From Adiantum capillus-veneris (taxonomy: Eukaryota; Streptophyta; Polypodiopsida; Polypodiales; Pteridaceae): 64,000 bases of DNA. Position numbers and translations under genes: made by a program. The stretch's first letter is position 1, and every line of letters starts with the position of its first letter. The stretch is taken from the NCBI GenBank assembly GCA_014529385.2, contig CM043944.1:61759748-61823747 (forward strand). Reading direction: 5' to 3'. Below are positions 51,387-64,000 of this stretch, one piece after another. The notes under the pieces are model-generated. The model saw nothing but the letters and a program-made list of their open reading frames with translations. It had not been told where the DNA came from and made no database searches.

Positions 51387-53080
51387 CTATTTGCATTGTG
51401 TAGCTTGGGTAGCTTGGCTGAGTTCTGGCTTAAACTTGTCTTGTTGCTTGCTTGGAAGGTCTTTTCTTAGGGACTTTGTTGATATTCTTTCTCCCACATG
51501 AGGTGTTTGTCTTTCGTTGTGATAGCTTGGATTGCTCTTTATAGAAATTTTTGGTTGAGGTGAATAGATATTGGCTATTAGTTTAGGCTTCTTGGCCCAA
51601 ACATTAGCATTTCCTCGGAAGTAGCCATGAGCAAGGATTGAATTATTTGATGCTACACACCCTGTCACTTTATGTTGTTGAGGTTGAACTAGTGCTCGAT
51701 GTATCCAAACTGGGTCTTTGACTTGATGTGCTCTTTGGATGCTAACACTTGGCTAATTCTCTTTGGCTTCTTCCTAATGCTTTGATGTGATGGAACTTTG
51801 GTTGATAAACCTTTTGCTTTGGTTTCCATTGCATTGTCGATGGTGTGGCTCTTGATGTAGAGGCTACGTGGGAAGTTTTATGGAGGCTCATTTAAGGTAA
51901 AGTTGTCTTGCAAGGTTGATCTTCAGTATTTACTTTATCTTTACTTTTTTCCACGATGGTTGGCGATTTCTTCTCCGCATGGATTTGAGAACCTTCATGG
52001 AGTCTTACCGTTGTCGTTGTTGAAGGAAAATGTTCCTCAAACTTTCTGCCAGGACTAGACTCTCCTTAATATGATGGGAGTCAATTATGTGGAAAGTATC
52101 CTTGTACTCCCCAGTACTCAAAATGAGTACGGCTTCTGCCATGCCAAAGCTAGGAATCAATGTTTTGCACTTATGTACACGGTCTCCTCTAGCTCAATGA
52201 TTCATGGCTTTCCCATCATTATCCGCATTTCATAAGACATTAGATTCTTTGTCAATTCTCGATGTATCACAATTGAACATGTGATTTTAAGTCTTGTTTG
52301 TCCACACATGCTGAATTTGATCACTATTGGAGACACTCAATCTTTCATCACATCCTTATCCTTCTCTTGATCTTGCGTTTGTTGAACATTTTATGTTGAA
52401 CTTGGAAACTTTGCTCCTTCACATCTGCTTTCAATTGCGCTCTTTTTGGAGTTTCCTTCTTTGAAATAGCTTTTGTCGATTCTTCAAGTATGTCAATGAT
52501 ATATTCTCATGGTTGTTCTGCTTCCTTTGTTTGACTTTAGCATGATGCTCAATTACGTAGCCATCCATATCACCCTTTCTGCTTTCATACTCACAAAGTT
52601 TATTAGGCTTCCTTCAACACCTTTATTGTAAATAAGGGAGTTATGTCACAGTCACTTGAAAGTTTGTCTTCACCATCGTTCCCTAAATTGTTGCCCCTCA
52701 TATCATGTTATTCATTAGCTCCACAAAACCACTAGAAAGTGTCTTATATCATAGCCATCTTCATCGCAAAATTTGGTAATGGTTATCTTGTTTACACAAA
52801 CATCAAGAGTCACCAATATTTGATCACATCCAAAGGATTCAAATCACTTCTCTAAAAATTGATTCTTAATGTAAGCTTCATCTTCTACTGAATGCTCTAG
52901 GATGCAATCTTTCTTTATAAGACTGTCGTATTTTGATGCCCCACACATCCAAATATGTGCTTTGCTTTGCAAACAAGCAGGTACCTTGTTTTCTTGTAAT
53001 TCTTTCCCAGGGGTTCGCTCTACATCTCTATAACTATGATCTTTGACACTAATTTTTGTAGTGACCTCTTTGTGTCTCAA
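51387..53080 (-). pseudogene. Element I: degenerate pol linker after protease
   Basis: Short open pieces at 52844-53080 (KISVKDHSYRDVERTPGKEL) and 51387-51668 (RQTPHVGERISTKSLRKDLP) are in the orientation of element I. The rest is broken in all frames. No reverse transcriptase motif is seen, so the element is truncated on this side. Confidence 0.45.
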
Positions 53081-53098
53081 GTAGATATAGTCATAGCC

Positions 53099-53420
53099 CT
53101 AGTCTTGCACCATTTTGAGCTGACGAATGAATGATCTGCCCAATGTGATATCAAAGTTGCTGCTCTTGTCAAAATTCACTATGACAAAGGTATGCTCATA
53201 CTCAATTCCACACAAGGATACAATGATTTGTTCTAACATTCCTACCGGTCTCTCCATGTATCCATCTGCTAATTGCAATTTCATTCAAGTTTTCCTAAGA
53301 ATAGGATGTCTCCATTTTCCCCCATCCCCTTGATTGCAATGGAAATTGATGCCCCACTATCTAATATTACAACCGTCTTTACTCCTTTGTACTCGAGTGG
53401 TAAGGTGGTATTTCCTTCCT
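53099..53420 (-). pseudogene. Element I: aspartic protease
   Basis: KTVVILDSGASISIAIKGMG (about 53330-53395) is the active site with standard D-S-G. After a stop, QLADGYMERPVGMLEQIIVS and ITLGRSFIRQLKMVQD follow, completing the retropepsin pattern. The arrangement equals that in element C. Confidence 0.8.
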
Positions 53421-53513
53421 TGCCTTCACAAGGAATCACCCACCTTGCCTTTGTACTCGAGTGGTAAGGTGGTATTTCCTTCCTTGCCTTCGCAAGTAAT
53501 CACCCACCTTATT
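53386..53513 (+). repeat. 64-bp tandem duplication in element I
   Basis: TTTGTACTCGAGTGGTAAGG begins at 53386 and at 53450. It lies just upstream of the protease active site and would repeat or break that region. Confidence 0.9.
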
Positions 53514-55614
53514 TACTGGTACTGGTTTTGCTTGTGGTTTCTTAGGCAAATTTTCATACATGTTTTCATATACAAGTTGGTCATGTGAAGGGATTTTCAA
53601 TCCCATCTTTTCCAAGTGTTTGTGCATTTGGCCCCATAGATGCGGTCTAATTTCTAGCAACTCTAAGAGAGAAAGTGAACATTGTATAGGAGAAGACATC
53701 AATTTGTGCAAGCTCTTGGTATCCATCATTTTTGGTGTGGATTTCCATGATAAGGTATCACTCTAACCTCAAATTTTGTTTTGATTTCTCCTATGAAAGA
53801 TGGCAAAGTCTGTAGAGAGTGTGTTTTTTCTCTCTTCAGATGCGACAGACCCAATATCTCCGTATAGAGATCGTATGTCCCCTGGAAAAAATTTGTGATC
53901 CATGTTTATCTCAGGGATAGGTGGTCACTATAAAGTAGCACTACCATATTTTTGGTTTTTGATCGATTCCCACAAGGATTGTGGTCACGGTTCTTTTACC
54001 TCCACAATTGGCATCACTACTTGGGATCCCACCCCATCTGTGGTATTGACTACTTCTCTTGTATCTAAAGGTGACTCAACTCCTAGATCTTCCTGGTCTT
54101 TGTTTAAAACACCCTGGTTCTCCATTTCTTGGAACCTTTTGCAAATTAGCACCTATGTTTTTGGAGTATCTCAAACATGTGGTTCCATAAGAGCTTGGGC
54201 CGCTTGGATGAGCTCCTTGGGACATTTGCAACCTCCTTTTCTCATACCGTGGATGAGGATACGTGAGCCATCTATGCTCTTGGGTTTGATTGGATTTTAG
54301 TCTAACTTCATAGGCCTTCAAAATTGCATCTAAAGGTTCAAAGACTTTGTCCACCAAAACTGAACCACCTGAGTTAGTCTTTGACTCTTCAGGTCCCTTT
54401 CCATTTTTCTTGCTTTCTTGCTCATGATTATGTTGTTCTTTTGTTTGATGCAATTCAATTTCTAAATTTGTTTTCTCCTTCAGTCTCTTTGATTTCATTT
54501 TTTCCCTTTTGGATTTCCATGATTGTCTTAAAGTTCTCACCGCCGATAAGTTTTCGATTTTTGTTTGAGGTGGCAAGGTGGGCTCCTTCTCAATGGATGC
54601 ATTTTGGCATCTTCTTGAGCTTGAGCTCGAGTCATCACCTTTAAAGAAATTGTTAGCTCTACCTCGAATCCGCTTGAAGAAGGAATCACTCCTACAATGT
54701 TCATTGTTTCTTTCCCCTTGTAGTTTGGATTCTTAGCATAGTGTTGGAGTAGATGATCTCTCCCACAACCGTCACAGAACACAAATATTTCTTTTTGTTG
54801 ACCCTTGTTTGGACAACCTCATGCACAATGGTCACCTCCACATTCATAGCATGGACCTTTGTTTTTCATAGCTGGTGATCTAGGCAATGATTGTTCTTGC
54901 CTAGTAAGAATGTTCTTCAAACCATACTCCTGATTGGCTATGAACATGAGCATAATCACATCCATGGAGTACTGGTTTTTCATGGGTTGTGGCATATGAA
55001 TTGGTTAAGTGTAGTTAATTACTACTCTACCATCATTCAAAAGAGGTGGTTTTTTCCCTAACATTTGTTGTGGCTGCGGTTGAGTGCTACACCATGGAGT
55101 GGGTGATCTCGTCCACAAGTCTGACATCTCCTGAATTGGTTCTGATGGCTGCGGTTGAGTGCTACACCATGGAGTGGGTGATCCCGTCCACAAGTCTCAC
55201 AAACCAATACTTGTAGGAGATATATGAATACCCATTTGTGAACCTATATAATCCCCTATGAGTGTAATCTATTAGAACTCATATGGCTTCATTGGTTCTG
55301 ATGAATCTCATATTCGTCTTGTTGATCAGAGGATGCCTCTCCTGTAGGTAGTCACTCTTGAAGGCATTGTAGTGTTTCTTGCATTTTTCATGTCTCTGAG
55401 TGGAGTAGAAAACCCTAGCAATGGATGATTTGTCATGGTCAAGGCTCACTCCTTGACAAGCCCACTTTGGCTTTGTGCATCTCATCCCTTTTTTCCCCTG
55501 GTGAGGTTTCTCAAAAGTCGGGAACTTGTGACTCTTTTGGTCTTTGGAAACTAGTTCTTGGTACCCTAAAAGTTTGGAATAAGAAAACATGGAAAAATTC
55601 AGCTCTAAAACCAA
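53436..55614 (-). pseudogene. Element I: gag region
   Basis: Pieces in gag orientation: 53436-53729 (MMDTKSLHKLMSSPIQCSLS), 54076-54576 (lysine-rich, KREKMKSKRLKEKTNLEIEL), 54537-54782 with CDGCGRDHLLQHY, and at about 54795-54860 CYECGGDHCA followed by a stop and GC. These knuckles correspond to the CX2CX3HX4C pair of element C, though the last Cys of one is Tyr. 55005-55193 contains a duplicated SPTPWCSTQPQP, from a 75-bp repeat at 55072-55197. 55279-55614 shows no known motif. Broken by stops throughout. Confidence 0.7.
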
Positions 55615-55849
55615 AGCTTTGCCCTATTGCCTTCAAGCTTTCTTCCTGGCTATACCTGACTCAATTTAGAGTTGTCTATCAAAAGTTACAGCAAATTTAG
55701 TGAACTACACTTGAAAGAGCACTCAAAAAAGTTTCAGGACTAGCACACAAGAACTTTGGCTTGTATCCTGGCCTCCCGAAGGTATTTTTAGCTCAAACTT
55801 GATATTTGAGATGTACTCAAGTATGTCTACAGGATCATCAAGTCAAATA

Positions 55850-57990
55850 CCTTCACTATGTTGAGGTACATGTATCGCGATCCATGTTCCTCTGTCAATT
55901 TCTTTTTGTCCAAATTTTGACAGTATGTAGACAAGGTCATTTGCAGGTTTCGTACCAATTTTCATCAAATTCTAAGGTTGAGGTACATGGATCGCAATTC
56001 ATGTTCAACAACATCTGGACTTGATCTCTTGGCAACATGTTGCACTCTATGTCCACAAGCTAAATCTCAAATATTTTTAAATTTGGACTTGTTTTGATAG
56101 GTTAAATGTCCAATACTAGGCCTGCACTGCAGCTTTTGATATGCCACCTGTTTTGCTTCCTTTTGACCCAAATTTGTTGGTTTTTATTTCCAAAACTAGA
56201 CTTGGGGATATGTTTCCTTGTGTATGCACTACTGATCTGGAAAATTTTAGGTCAAGCTGTCACTATGGGTACATGGATTGCGATCCATGTTTGGAGACCA
56301 AACTGACTTTTCTAGGTACCATCAGAATCAGCATGATTAGTAGGTCCTATGGTATCAAGTTTTTTGAAAATGGACCTTTGGATTGAAAATTAGGTCAGTT
56401 CCTACACTTTGTCAGTATGCTTGACATTTCTAGCTTTTGATATCCAAATTCAGTTTTGAAAAGAACATTAGACTCCTTGTGATATCCTCTAGCTATGGTG
56501 CAAGTTTGGTATCAGTCTGTATTACAAAGAAACATGGATCACGATCCATGTATCCTTGTGTCAGCTACACTGAAACTTGGCACACAGCTTGCCCTTGGTC
56601 TCTTGATCCCTGCTATAGGGTTTTTGTGTGATTTGGATCACTTTAGGTCAAGCAAAAGTCAATCCCTAGGTCTGTTGTATGGTTTTCACCTTGAACTATT
56701 TTTTGGCTCTTTTCACCCACTTTTTGAACGTTTTTGACAATGTTTCTTTGGGGACTTTTGTTCACCATGGTCTCTGCTACAAGCTAGAAAAGTTTTTGTC
56801 CAGAAATTCCTCAGGGGTACATGGATTGCGATCCATGTTCCACCACTTTTGGACTTGATCTTTGGTGTGCTCATAGCTTAAGATGTTTGTAGTGTACTCA
56901 TGAAGAAGTTTTTGAATTTGGATCAGTTTTGCCCAACCAAAGTTGAGATCTACAGTCTGTTGTGACAGTTTTGACAATGAGTTGTTTTTGGCTCTTTTGA
57001 CCACTTTTTACAACTTTTTTGCATTTGATTCTTTTGAGAAAAGTGTTTGTCTATGTCTCAACTACGTACTGGTCTAGATCTTATGCAGAATTTCAAAAAA
57101 TGAACATGGATTGTGCTCCATGTTTGGAAGCCTTATTGACTTTTCTTGGTACCATTAGGATCAACATGTTTACCAGATTTTGTGGTATCAAAATTTTTGG
57201 ATTTGGACTAGTTTTTGTCATTCAAAAGAAAGTTTTTTTGTATGTTCTGTGATTTTTGACTAATTTCTGTATTTGGCTATTTTGACCAACATTTTTAGTT
57301 TTTTGACATTCTACCTTCTGGGAATGTTGTTCCAAATGGTATTAGCTATCTATTGGTCAATTTCCAACCAAAGATCAGGTCCATGGATCACGATCCATGT
57401 TTGACCTCATTTTGACAGGAAACTTGGTCAACTTATAGTCCATGTTATGGTGACACTCTTCCCAAATCTTTTTGAATTTGAAACACTTTGACCCAACTAA
57501 GAGAAAAAAATTGTGTTTGCTTTGCGGTTTTTGGCTATTTGGCAAATTTTTGGTGTTTTGATCAACTTTTTGTAATTTTTTGCTATGGTACTTTTTGGCA
57601 AATTTGTTTCACTAGGAATGTACTGGTCAAATATTAGTCCCAAATTTCAAAAAGTATATGGATTGCGATCCATGTTTGGAAGCATTTTTCATGAATTTTG
57701 TTTTGTTGGTTCTCTATTTCCTATAGAAGCCAAATCTCTCCTCTTTTTTGATTTGGATCTCAAAAACTTTGAAAACCCCAAATTTTGTGTCTACAATGCT
57801 ATTTTGTTTTTTTTACTCTATCAGCCAATTTTGATGTGATTTTTTAGTTTCTCTTTCAAGCAGACTTGATGGGAACAATATCCCATTGATGCATAATCTC
57901 ATTGGTCACTTTTCTACAAAATTGGTCTCTGGGGGTCATGGATCGTGATCCATGTTCCTCCATAGGATCTGGCCTTGCTTTTAGCGAGTC
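55850..57990. repeat. Array of about 280-bp units, each with an ATGGATYGCGATCCAT palindrome
   Basis: A near-perfect palindrome of the type ACATGGATTGCGATCCATGT occurs near 55868, 55985, 56271, 56532, 56817, 57103, 57381, 57656 and 57937. After the first interval the spacings are 261-286 bp. The units between are diverged (for example TTGACTTTTCT..GGTACCAT at 56298 and 57132). They fill the leader of element I between the primer-binding site and gag. Confidence 0.9.
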
Positions 57991-58450
57991 TGCTAATGCT
58001 CTTGGTCCACAAATTTTTGATTTTGGATCACCTTTTAGCTCTCTACCATCAAATTTTTAAAATTTTTGAGTTATGGTTATTTCGGCCAAAATATGGTTTT
58101 CACCCTTTTCTCCCTCAATCTTTTAGCCCAAATTTGATGGTGGTAGTTTCTACTTAACGTACTCGTAAGTACTAAAATGAAACATAAAATAAAAACAAAC
58201 AAAATGGTACAAAATAAAATCAAAACAAAAAATGGAACAGAACTTTGAAATCATAGAGAAAATAGAAGAATGAAATGCTTTTGCCTATCTCACTCACAAC
58301 CCTCTATACCTCTTGAGAATAGATCTAGCAAATCCTCGACTTCTAGAGTCTACCAAAGCACTAAACCCCGTGTCTAGCTGCTTCACTCATAAGGTGGAAA
58401 TCGAATGGAAGACAAATCTTCGAAGGTCACTCCCCATCTAGGGATCATAT
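57991..58450 (-). other. Element I: proximal leader
   Basis: AT-rich sequence between the repeat array and the primer-binding site; no gene seen. Confidence 0.5.
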
Positions 58451-58468
58451 CCTCGGCAATAGCGCCAA
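58451..58468 (-). promoter_or_regulatory. tRNA-Asp-type primer-binding site of element I
   Basis: On the - strand TGGCGCTATTGCCGAGGA, two changes from the common plant TGGCGCCGTTGCCGGGGA. It lies one base from an LTR-like end. Confidence 0.8.
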
Positions 58469-58469
58469 T

Positions 58470-58754
58470 GTTAGCGGGTCATTGCGATGGACGTCTATAG
58501 CTTAGATATCTGGCACTAACTGTGAATGCACGTGTGCACGGATGCGTACATGCACGATATGGTGTGGCGCATGCGGGGAAGGGGAGGAGCACAAGACGAT
58601 GTGGGTGGAGAAACCTCTGAAACTAACTCAAGTGAGCGAGCTGATCCTTATTCTTATGTATAGAAAGAATAAGGAAGTGTGTATACACAGTGGACAGACA
58701 GCCGAACATCGGACGTTCGGCCCCGGGCAAAGGCGTAGCACCTTTACCCCAATA
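58470..58754 (-). repeat. Short LTR: 5' LTR of element I or 3' LTR of the adjacent copia fragment
   Basis: On the - strand it runs TATTGGGGTAAAGG to CCGCTAACA, 285 bp. Its inner end abuts the primer-binding site of element I. Its outer end abuts a copia-style polypurine tract, AAGTGGAAGA (58757-58766). The outer terminus TA instead of TG is unusual. Both readings cannot be fully right. Confidence 0.4.
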
Positions 58755-58865
58755 ATCTTCCACTTAAAGACGATGTGATGATAAGTGAGACCTACTAACT
58801 AAACTACTAGTATGTACAAGAAACTAGATGAGAGACTCTCTCAACCCTATGCCCACTAGCTCACT

Positions 58866-59366
58866 CTATCGATCTACACGCAACCCTATTGGCACTAGTG
58901 GTAGGCAAGTGTGCGTACCCATGCTAGAGACTACATGTAAATTCCACAGACTACTTTGTATGGTCTGCAAAGCTCCACAAAGCATCATGCTAGTGTTAGT
59001 CACCATACGACTAGCTATCCCTATTGCAAATGCTCCCATTGCAGTTGCTAGATCGAGCCTTGACACTAACAAGTCGAACATGAGACGCCTAAATGCTGAC
59101 AAAATATGCACAATCCTGGCTGTACTCGCCTCCCCTACGCTATCTACAATCACTACATCATCAGGACTACCCATCACATATGGGTGTGTCAACACCAAAA
59201 TTGGAGAAGCTATGTCTCTCTCACCCATAGGCAAAACTATACGTCCTAGTACCAACTCATAAGCCTCTAACATGAGCATACCAAAGAACTCCATATCTGT
59301 CAGCTCTATCTGTGTCTCTAGGGAGCAAACTTGCTCTACCTCTACCTGCACAAAGTCTGACAACAT
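58866..59366 (-). other. Unidentified 166-codon open frame
   Basis: The frame encodes EFFGMLMLEAYELVLGRIVL, IASPILVLTHPYVMGSPDDV and RRLMFDLLVSRLDLATAMGA, with normal composition and moderate hydrophobicity. It has no zinc finger or catalytic motif I know. It lies on the same strand as the copia gag/protease fragment and may be a captured or diverged part of that element. It may also be chance. Confidence 0.3.
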
Positions 59367-59769
59367 TTGATATGTCTCACTAGAGCTTTGATTGCGGCTC
59401 TATTCTGTCTCTACAGAATCTATTGGCACGACCTGCACAGCTAAATGCTCTCTCTCGTGAGCATGGTGGAGCTCACCTACAAAAGAGACGTCTCGCCTCT
59501 CTCTTAAAGAATGCTAGCAACAAAACCAAGACTATGCCGTCTTGAACCTCAGACACATGCATAGGATTTACCATGCCGCTGCGGACTCCTCTAGCAATCA
59601 CTAGAGAGACGCAATGCATCTAGAAATACTTCTCTCTAAGCAGTATCTGACAACCAAAAGCTGTCAACCTGTCTCACTAAGATCAAGCCCTGTCTCATCT
59701 AAGCAACATAGCTCACATGTTGTAGCGTGTAACGCAAAGACAAACAAACATCTCATGCACCCTCTATGT

Positions 59770-60100
59770 CAAATGCCAAACCATGCACACAACCAAGTCT
59801 CCCACTAGAAAAAGTGATGAACTTGTCCTGATGTGATGTGGCATGGAAAGCAACATCGCTATCTAGTAGCCAATGTGGAGAAAGTGTGCTATCCATAGAC
59901 GAATCTACAAGAGGTACACTAAAGGCAAGCATGACATAATTGTTACTGGCATAGACTGCCAGTGAAACTGCCTCTCTAACCTATGTCAAAGCCGTGTTTG
60001 CACTACGCATACATCTTTGTTGCTACCTCGTACGTTTGAAATAGTGGTGTCTAATGTGCCCTCTTTGACCACAATCCCAACAATGTAAGTATCGACAAGA
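59770..60100 (-). pseudogene. Copia gag zinc knuckle and protease fragment
   Basis: Reading the - strand from 60100 gives CWDCGQRGHIRHHY (CCHC with the last Cys lost). It then gives, after two stops, HWLLDSDVAFHATSHQDKF followed by FSSGRLGCVHGLAFDIEGA. The WLLDS..A.FH.T pattern is the copia protease; the Gly of D-S-G is Asp here. Upstream gag is replaced by the CT microsatellite region. Confidence 0.75.
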
Positions 60101-60335
60101 ACGAGATGCACGTTGGAGAGGGGGAATGGGGAACACTCCCAGAGCACAAATAAAAGCCTCCCTATAGCTCAGGGCACTCACAACACCACTATCCTCTCAA
60201 ACACCCCTTCAAAAAAAACACTGCTTGCTAGCAGAGCTCCACCTGTGCATCACCTAATCACACACACCCATAGCAATACCGCAATTGAGCACACCCACGC
60301 CACAATGCTCAATCCTTGCCCTTCAACACAGACAA

Positions 60336-60990
<655 letters not shown>

Positions 60991-60991
60991 T

Positions 60992-62885
60992 CTTTTTTTT
61001 TTCCAAACTCACAATTGTGAGTGGATAGTATTAAGAACATCAGAAATATACACCAACCTCGAGCTCAGACCAAGCCTTGAGGGTTAAAGTATTACAAGTT
61101 CTTTGCTTGACAGAAAAACCACAACTACTTCTAGGCTTTAATTATTACAAGATGTCATCATGATATGTATTGTTCTAGACCAGTCCTCTGAGGCTTGTTT
61201 ACCTCCGATCATGTGGATCGTCACTCTGCTCTCTTGTATGATTTCACAAAAGCTTGCCACATCCAGATCCCCCTCAAACACCCGGTGGTTCCTTGCTTGC
61301 CAAATATGGTGAAAGAAGTAATACCTGATTATTTGTATGCAGACAAGCAGAGCAGGACTTCCCAACCTGTTACTACCAAAGAACAAATCAATCATGAAGA
61401 ACTTAATTTTCCATGTCCTTTGAATCCACTTGCATATTTTCCCAGTCATGCCACTGATTGCCTGGCATCCATGAAAAGGTGGGCTAGGTCTTCACTAGCT
61501 ATTCTGCACCCCGAGCACCGATCGGACCAGATTCCTCATTCTTGTATCTTTACGCTCGTCGGTGGAGCACCCCACATCACTCTCCACAGAAATATCTTCA
61601 TATACTGAGGCCCTTGGCTTCCAGATGTTCTCCATGACTCCCTCCCACCGTTTCTCCCTCCAGTGCCTCTTCCATAATTTGTTGAGGGGGTTACACCAAT
61701 TAGCCTTGTACATTAATGCATGGTAAATGCCTTTAGAATGTGGTTTCCAAAAGAGTCTACTCCCGGGCCATCTCCAAGCGTCCCATTCAAAGTTGGATTC
61801 ACAAACTGGCATCACCGCTTTCTCCAGCTCTTTTTTCACCCTGCAGACTAGTAAGATCTCAAATCCATTCAGTTGAAATTGGATGGCTAAAGAGTCAACA
61901 GTTTTCCAACACTTCCTGTTGCCATCCCAGAATTGCTCTAGTCGAGCGAGCCCCTTATTATTCACATTTCTTGCCATTTCTATCCAAAAGGGGATTGGCG
62001 GTGGCCCCAATATTCTAGAGAGCCACGGGGACCAGTGCAAAATGGAGTTCTTAAAGTATCTGGTTGCTTCCCACCATTCCAATACCTCAGCTGCTCTTTT
62101 GCACTTCCTCATTAGCTCCCCTGAGAGTCCACCAGATCTTAGATAAGACCACTTCGGGGCGCAAAGTTTGTTGTGCATCACTAGCCCCTTCCACTTTCCC
62201 CCTTTTTGATCCCAGTTTTACTACATCAAGCATTTCCTTGGTCATGATAGCACAAGCTTGGTCGTGTTTAGCCAATGAGACCATAAATTTGGCACAAAGG
62301 GCCTCAGCATGGGATACAGGGTTAAGAATGTTGAGCCCTCCTTGGTCTACGGGCCGAGCAACTACCTCCCATCTAGCCTAGTGCCATGGTCGGGAGGTTT
62401 TTGTGTTGTTCTTCCAAAGAAACCATTTCACTGGTTTTAAGAATTTATTCCAGTTACACTTAGCCATCTTGAGCACGGGGCTAAGGAAAGCAATATACAG
62501 GATCATAAAAGCATTAATCACTCTAATCCGGCTTTGGAAGGGGAGGAGAACAAACTCCCATCTTCTCATTTTTTAGCTTATTTTTCCAAGGACCCATTGA
62601 AATTTTTTATTGTGGGTTATGTCCACCCCTACGGGGGCTCCCAGGTGTCTAAATACACTCCCTTTGAGATAATCTCTCCTGTATAGACTACAAGGTCAAA
62701 AGTGCCGTTCTCCGACAGGGAGATAAGCCTTGAATTCTCTATATTACACTTGGATCTCGAGGCCACGGAAAATGTTTGCACAATCTCTAGAGCTCTCCTG
62801 ACAACTTGAGGGCACGCCTTCAAGAATAGGAGCAAATCATCTGCGAACATTTTGGCCAATAGCTGGTTGTTGCCAAGGCTTTAGA
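60992..62885 (-). pseudogene. L1-type LINE, 3' part of ORF2 (reverse transcriptase end and zinc-binding domain)
   Basis: Starting at 62859 the frame has QLLAKMFADDLLLFLKACPQ, the catalytic FADD of plant L1 reverse transcriptase. Next come RRWEFVLLPFQSRIRVINAF and FLKPVKWFLWKNNTKTSRPW (62378-62569), then GGLNILNPVSHAEALCAKFM near 62290. The 228-codon stretch 61495-62181 includes WKTVDSLAIQFQLNGFEILL and WRWPGSRLFWKPHSKGIYHA. A shifted frame then gives CSGCRIASEDLAHLFMDARQ, the zf-RVT zinc region. The last open stretch is 61138-61449. A T run at 60992-61002 may be the poly(A) tail. It is 5' truncated near 62885 and broken by several frameshifts and stops. Confidence 0.85.
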
Positions 62886-64000
62886 GTATCCATCTTATTT
62901 TTTTCCTTTTTCTTCTTAGCCTTAAGGCTTACCCCTTGCCTTTTCCTTCTTTCCCCAAAGTATCACCAAACCCCTCAAACTCCACTGCATTCAAGCCGCC
63001 TCATGGCCTCGAGTGATGAGCCATAAAATCCAAAAAATCAACTCAACTTGCCTGCACAGCCATTGTCTTCCAACCTGAACTGGGGTATCTCAGCACCCAT
63101 GTCTTTGAACATTGAGCCCCAAATTCATCCAATTTCTCATGTTGCATACAAATTTTCAAGAGCCTTGGCAAGCTAAAAAAAAAAACTCTTGTCGGTGCGC
63201 CTACTGAGGCGATCAAGTTGGCACACACCCGACCCTGAATGAATCTACATTTGGCCATAAATTTCCTTTTGGGGCTTCAATTGACAATCCAAGAAGACCA
63301 GCATGCTTCACAACTTTAGCTTTACACATCTACCTACCCATTCTAGCTTGGACCACCTATCCCCATCTGCCCCGCTCGTCAAGAATTTGCCAGACCTTCT
63401 AACTTTAAACTGCTCTAACTTTCACACCGTGGCTCCGTTTGATGAGCTGTTTGGACAGGATTCTAAAGCACCTGAAACACTACATTCCAAGGCATGTTCC
63501 CAAACAATTTTCACACTTTGGATTTCCATCCTAAGTGGACCTTTCTTGAGTGCTTTTGGATTAAGAAATCGCATTAAGCATGCATTTCAGTTGCACCTCA
63601 CCTTCCCAGGCCCTTCATACCCTATTTAGCATTTGGTCCCACACTTGTAGGCATATGTAGCCTTGTATAATGCACAGTGGCTTGGACCATCTTTGCTTAC
63701 ACCATCATTGCCCACCCCCTTGTGTTGAACATTCAGGTTCAACCAAAATCATATTTACAGAACTTGAAACCTGCAACGCTTTGCTACCCCTCAAGCATAT
63801 TGCAAAAGGCACAACATATGTACATTATGTGCCATATGTATAGCACTGCATATCCCCTACTCCCAAGTCTCCTCAGGTGGGTTGCTCAACGCTCTAGCTA
63901 CAATCTAGTTTACATCACGCACCAAACCTTGGTCGAACTACAGCTTAAGACGCACCCCGTTCACCCTGTTTCTAAGCAGCTTGCCATTTGCCCTTATTAA
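62886..64000. other. No recognised content
   Basis: Frames of up to 108 codons occur on the + strand (63303-63629, 63677 to the end) but have the composition of non-coding DNA and no motif. No LTR or TIR end is visible. Confidence 0.5.

Noticed and set aside
55850-57990. Possible CRISPR-like array from the regularly spaced palindromes
   Set aside because: Spacing of about 280 bp, diverged homologous spacers and a plant retrotransposon context exclude CRISPR.

Overview
The window is repeat-dense nuclear DNA of a land plant. Almost everything recognisable is a transposable element, and many elements are nested inside one another. The one host-like gene is an HSPA12-type Hsp70 relative. The species cannot be named from sequence alone. 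A fungal-type Ty3 lineage, a Tat-type Ty3 element with a second RNase H, CACTA transposons with small introns and an HSPA12-like gene would fit a large non-flowering plant genome such as a fern, but that is a weak inference. I see no tRNA, rRNA, CRISPR or bacterial features.

Left part, 1-15.3 kb. Element A (Ty1/copia, + strand, pol 1-2661, 3' LTR 2722-3519) sits in the leader of element B (Ty3, - strand; only its primer-binding site and 5' LTR, 3635-4817, are visible). Element B interrupts the integrase region of element C (Ty3, - strand, 4818-13202, badly decayed). Next comes element D, a CACTA-type fragment with a small four-exon gene (- strand, 13695-15278) and a perfect 44-nt palindrome.

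Middle part, 15.3-40.2 kb. A promoter plus first exon of an HSPA12-like gene is repeated about 2.4 times. Element E (Tat-type Ty3, - strand, 15625-27548, LTRs about 2.57 kb) is inserted in the promoter of the first copy. Element F (fungal-type Ty3, - strand, 28618-38665, LTRs about 2.0 kb, target duplication GCGT) is inserted inside the first exon of the last copy. Removing F rejoins that exon in frame. The exon is followed by a 1.4-kb pyrimidine tract. E and F belong to different Ty3 lineages, yet they share a U3 block of about 190 bp. They also share paired small reading frames of about 70 codons in their 5' leaders. The codon-level pattern suggests these encode a conserved peptide; this is the most interesting observation in the window.

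Right part, 40.2-64 kb. Element G is a CACTA transposon (+ strand) whose TNP2-type transposase is split by element H. H is a 5.27-kb transposon with long terminal inverted repeats and a TA target duplication (43825-49092). H contains tandem repeats and a nested hairpin element. Then follow element I (Ty3, - strand, gag/protease only, with a leader made of about 280-bp repeats each carrying a palindrome), a copia gag/protease fragment, a 173-nt CT microsatellite and a decayed L1-type LINE (- strand). The last 1.1 kb shows nothing recognisable.

Most element genes carry nonsense or frameshift mutations, so few proteins here are likely functional. The exceptions are the 765-codon gag-protease frame of F, the element D gene, which has one stop in its first exon and one at a junction but is otherwise open, and the small leader frames.
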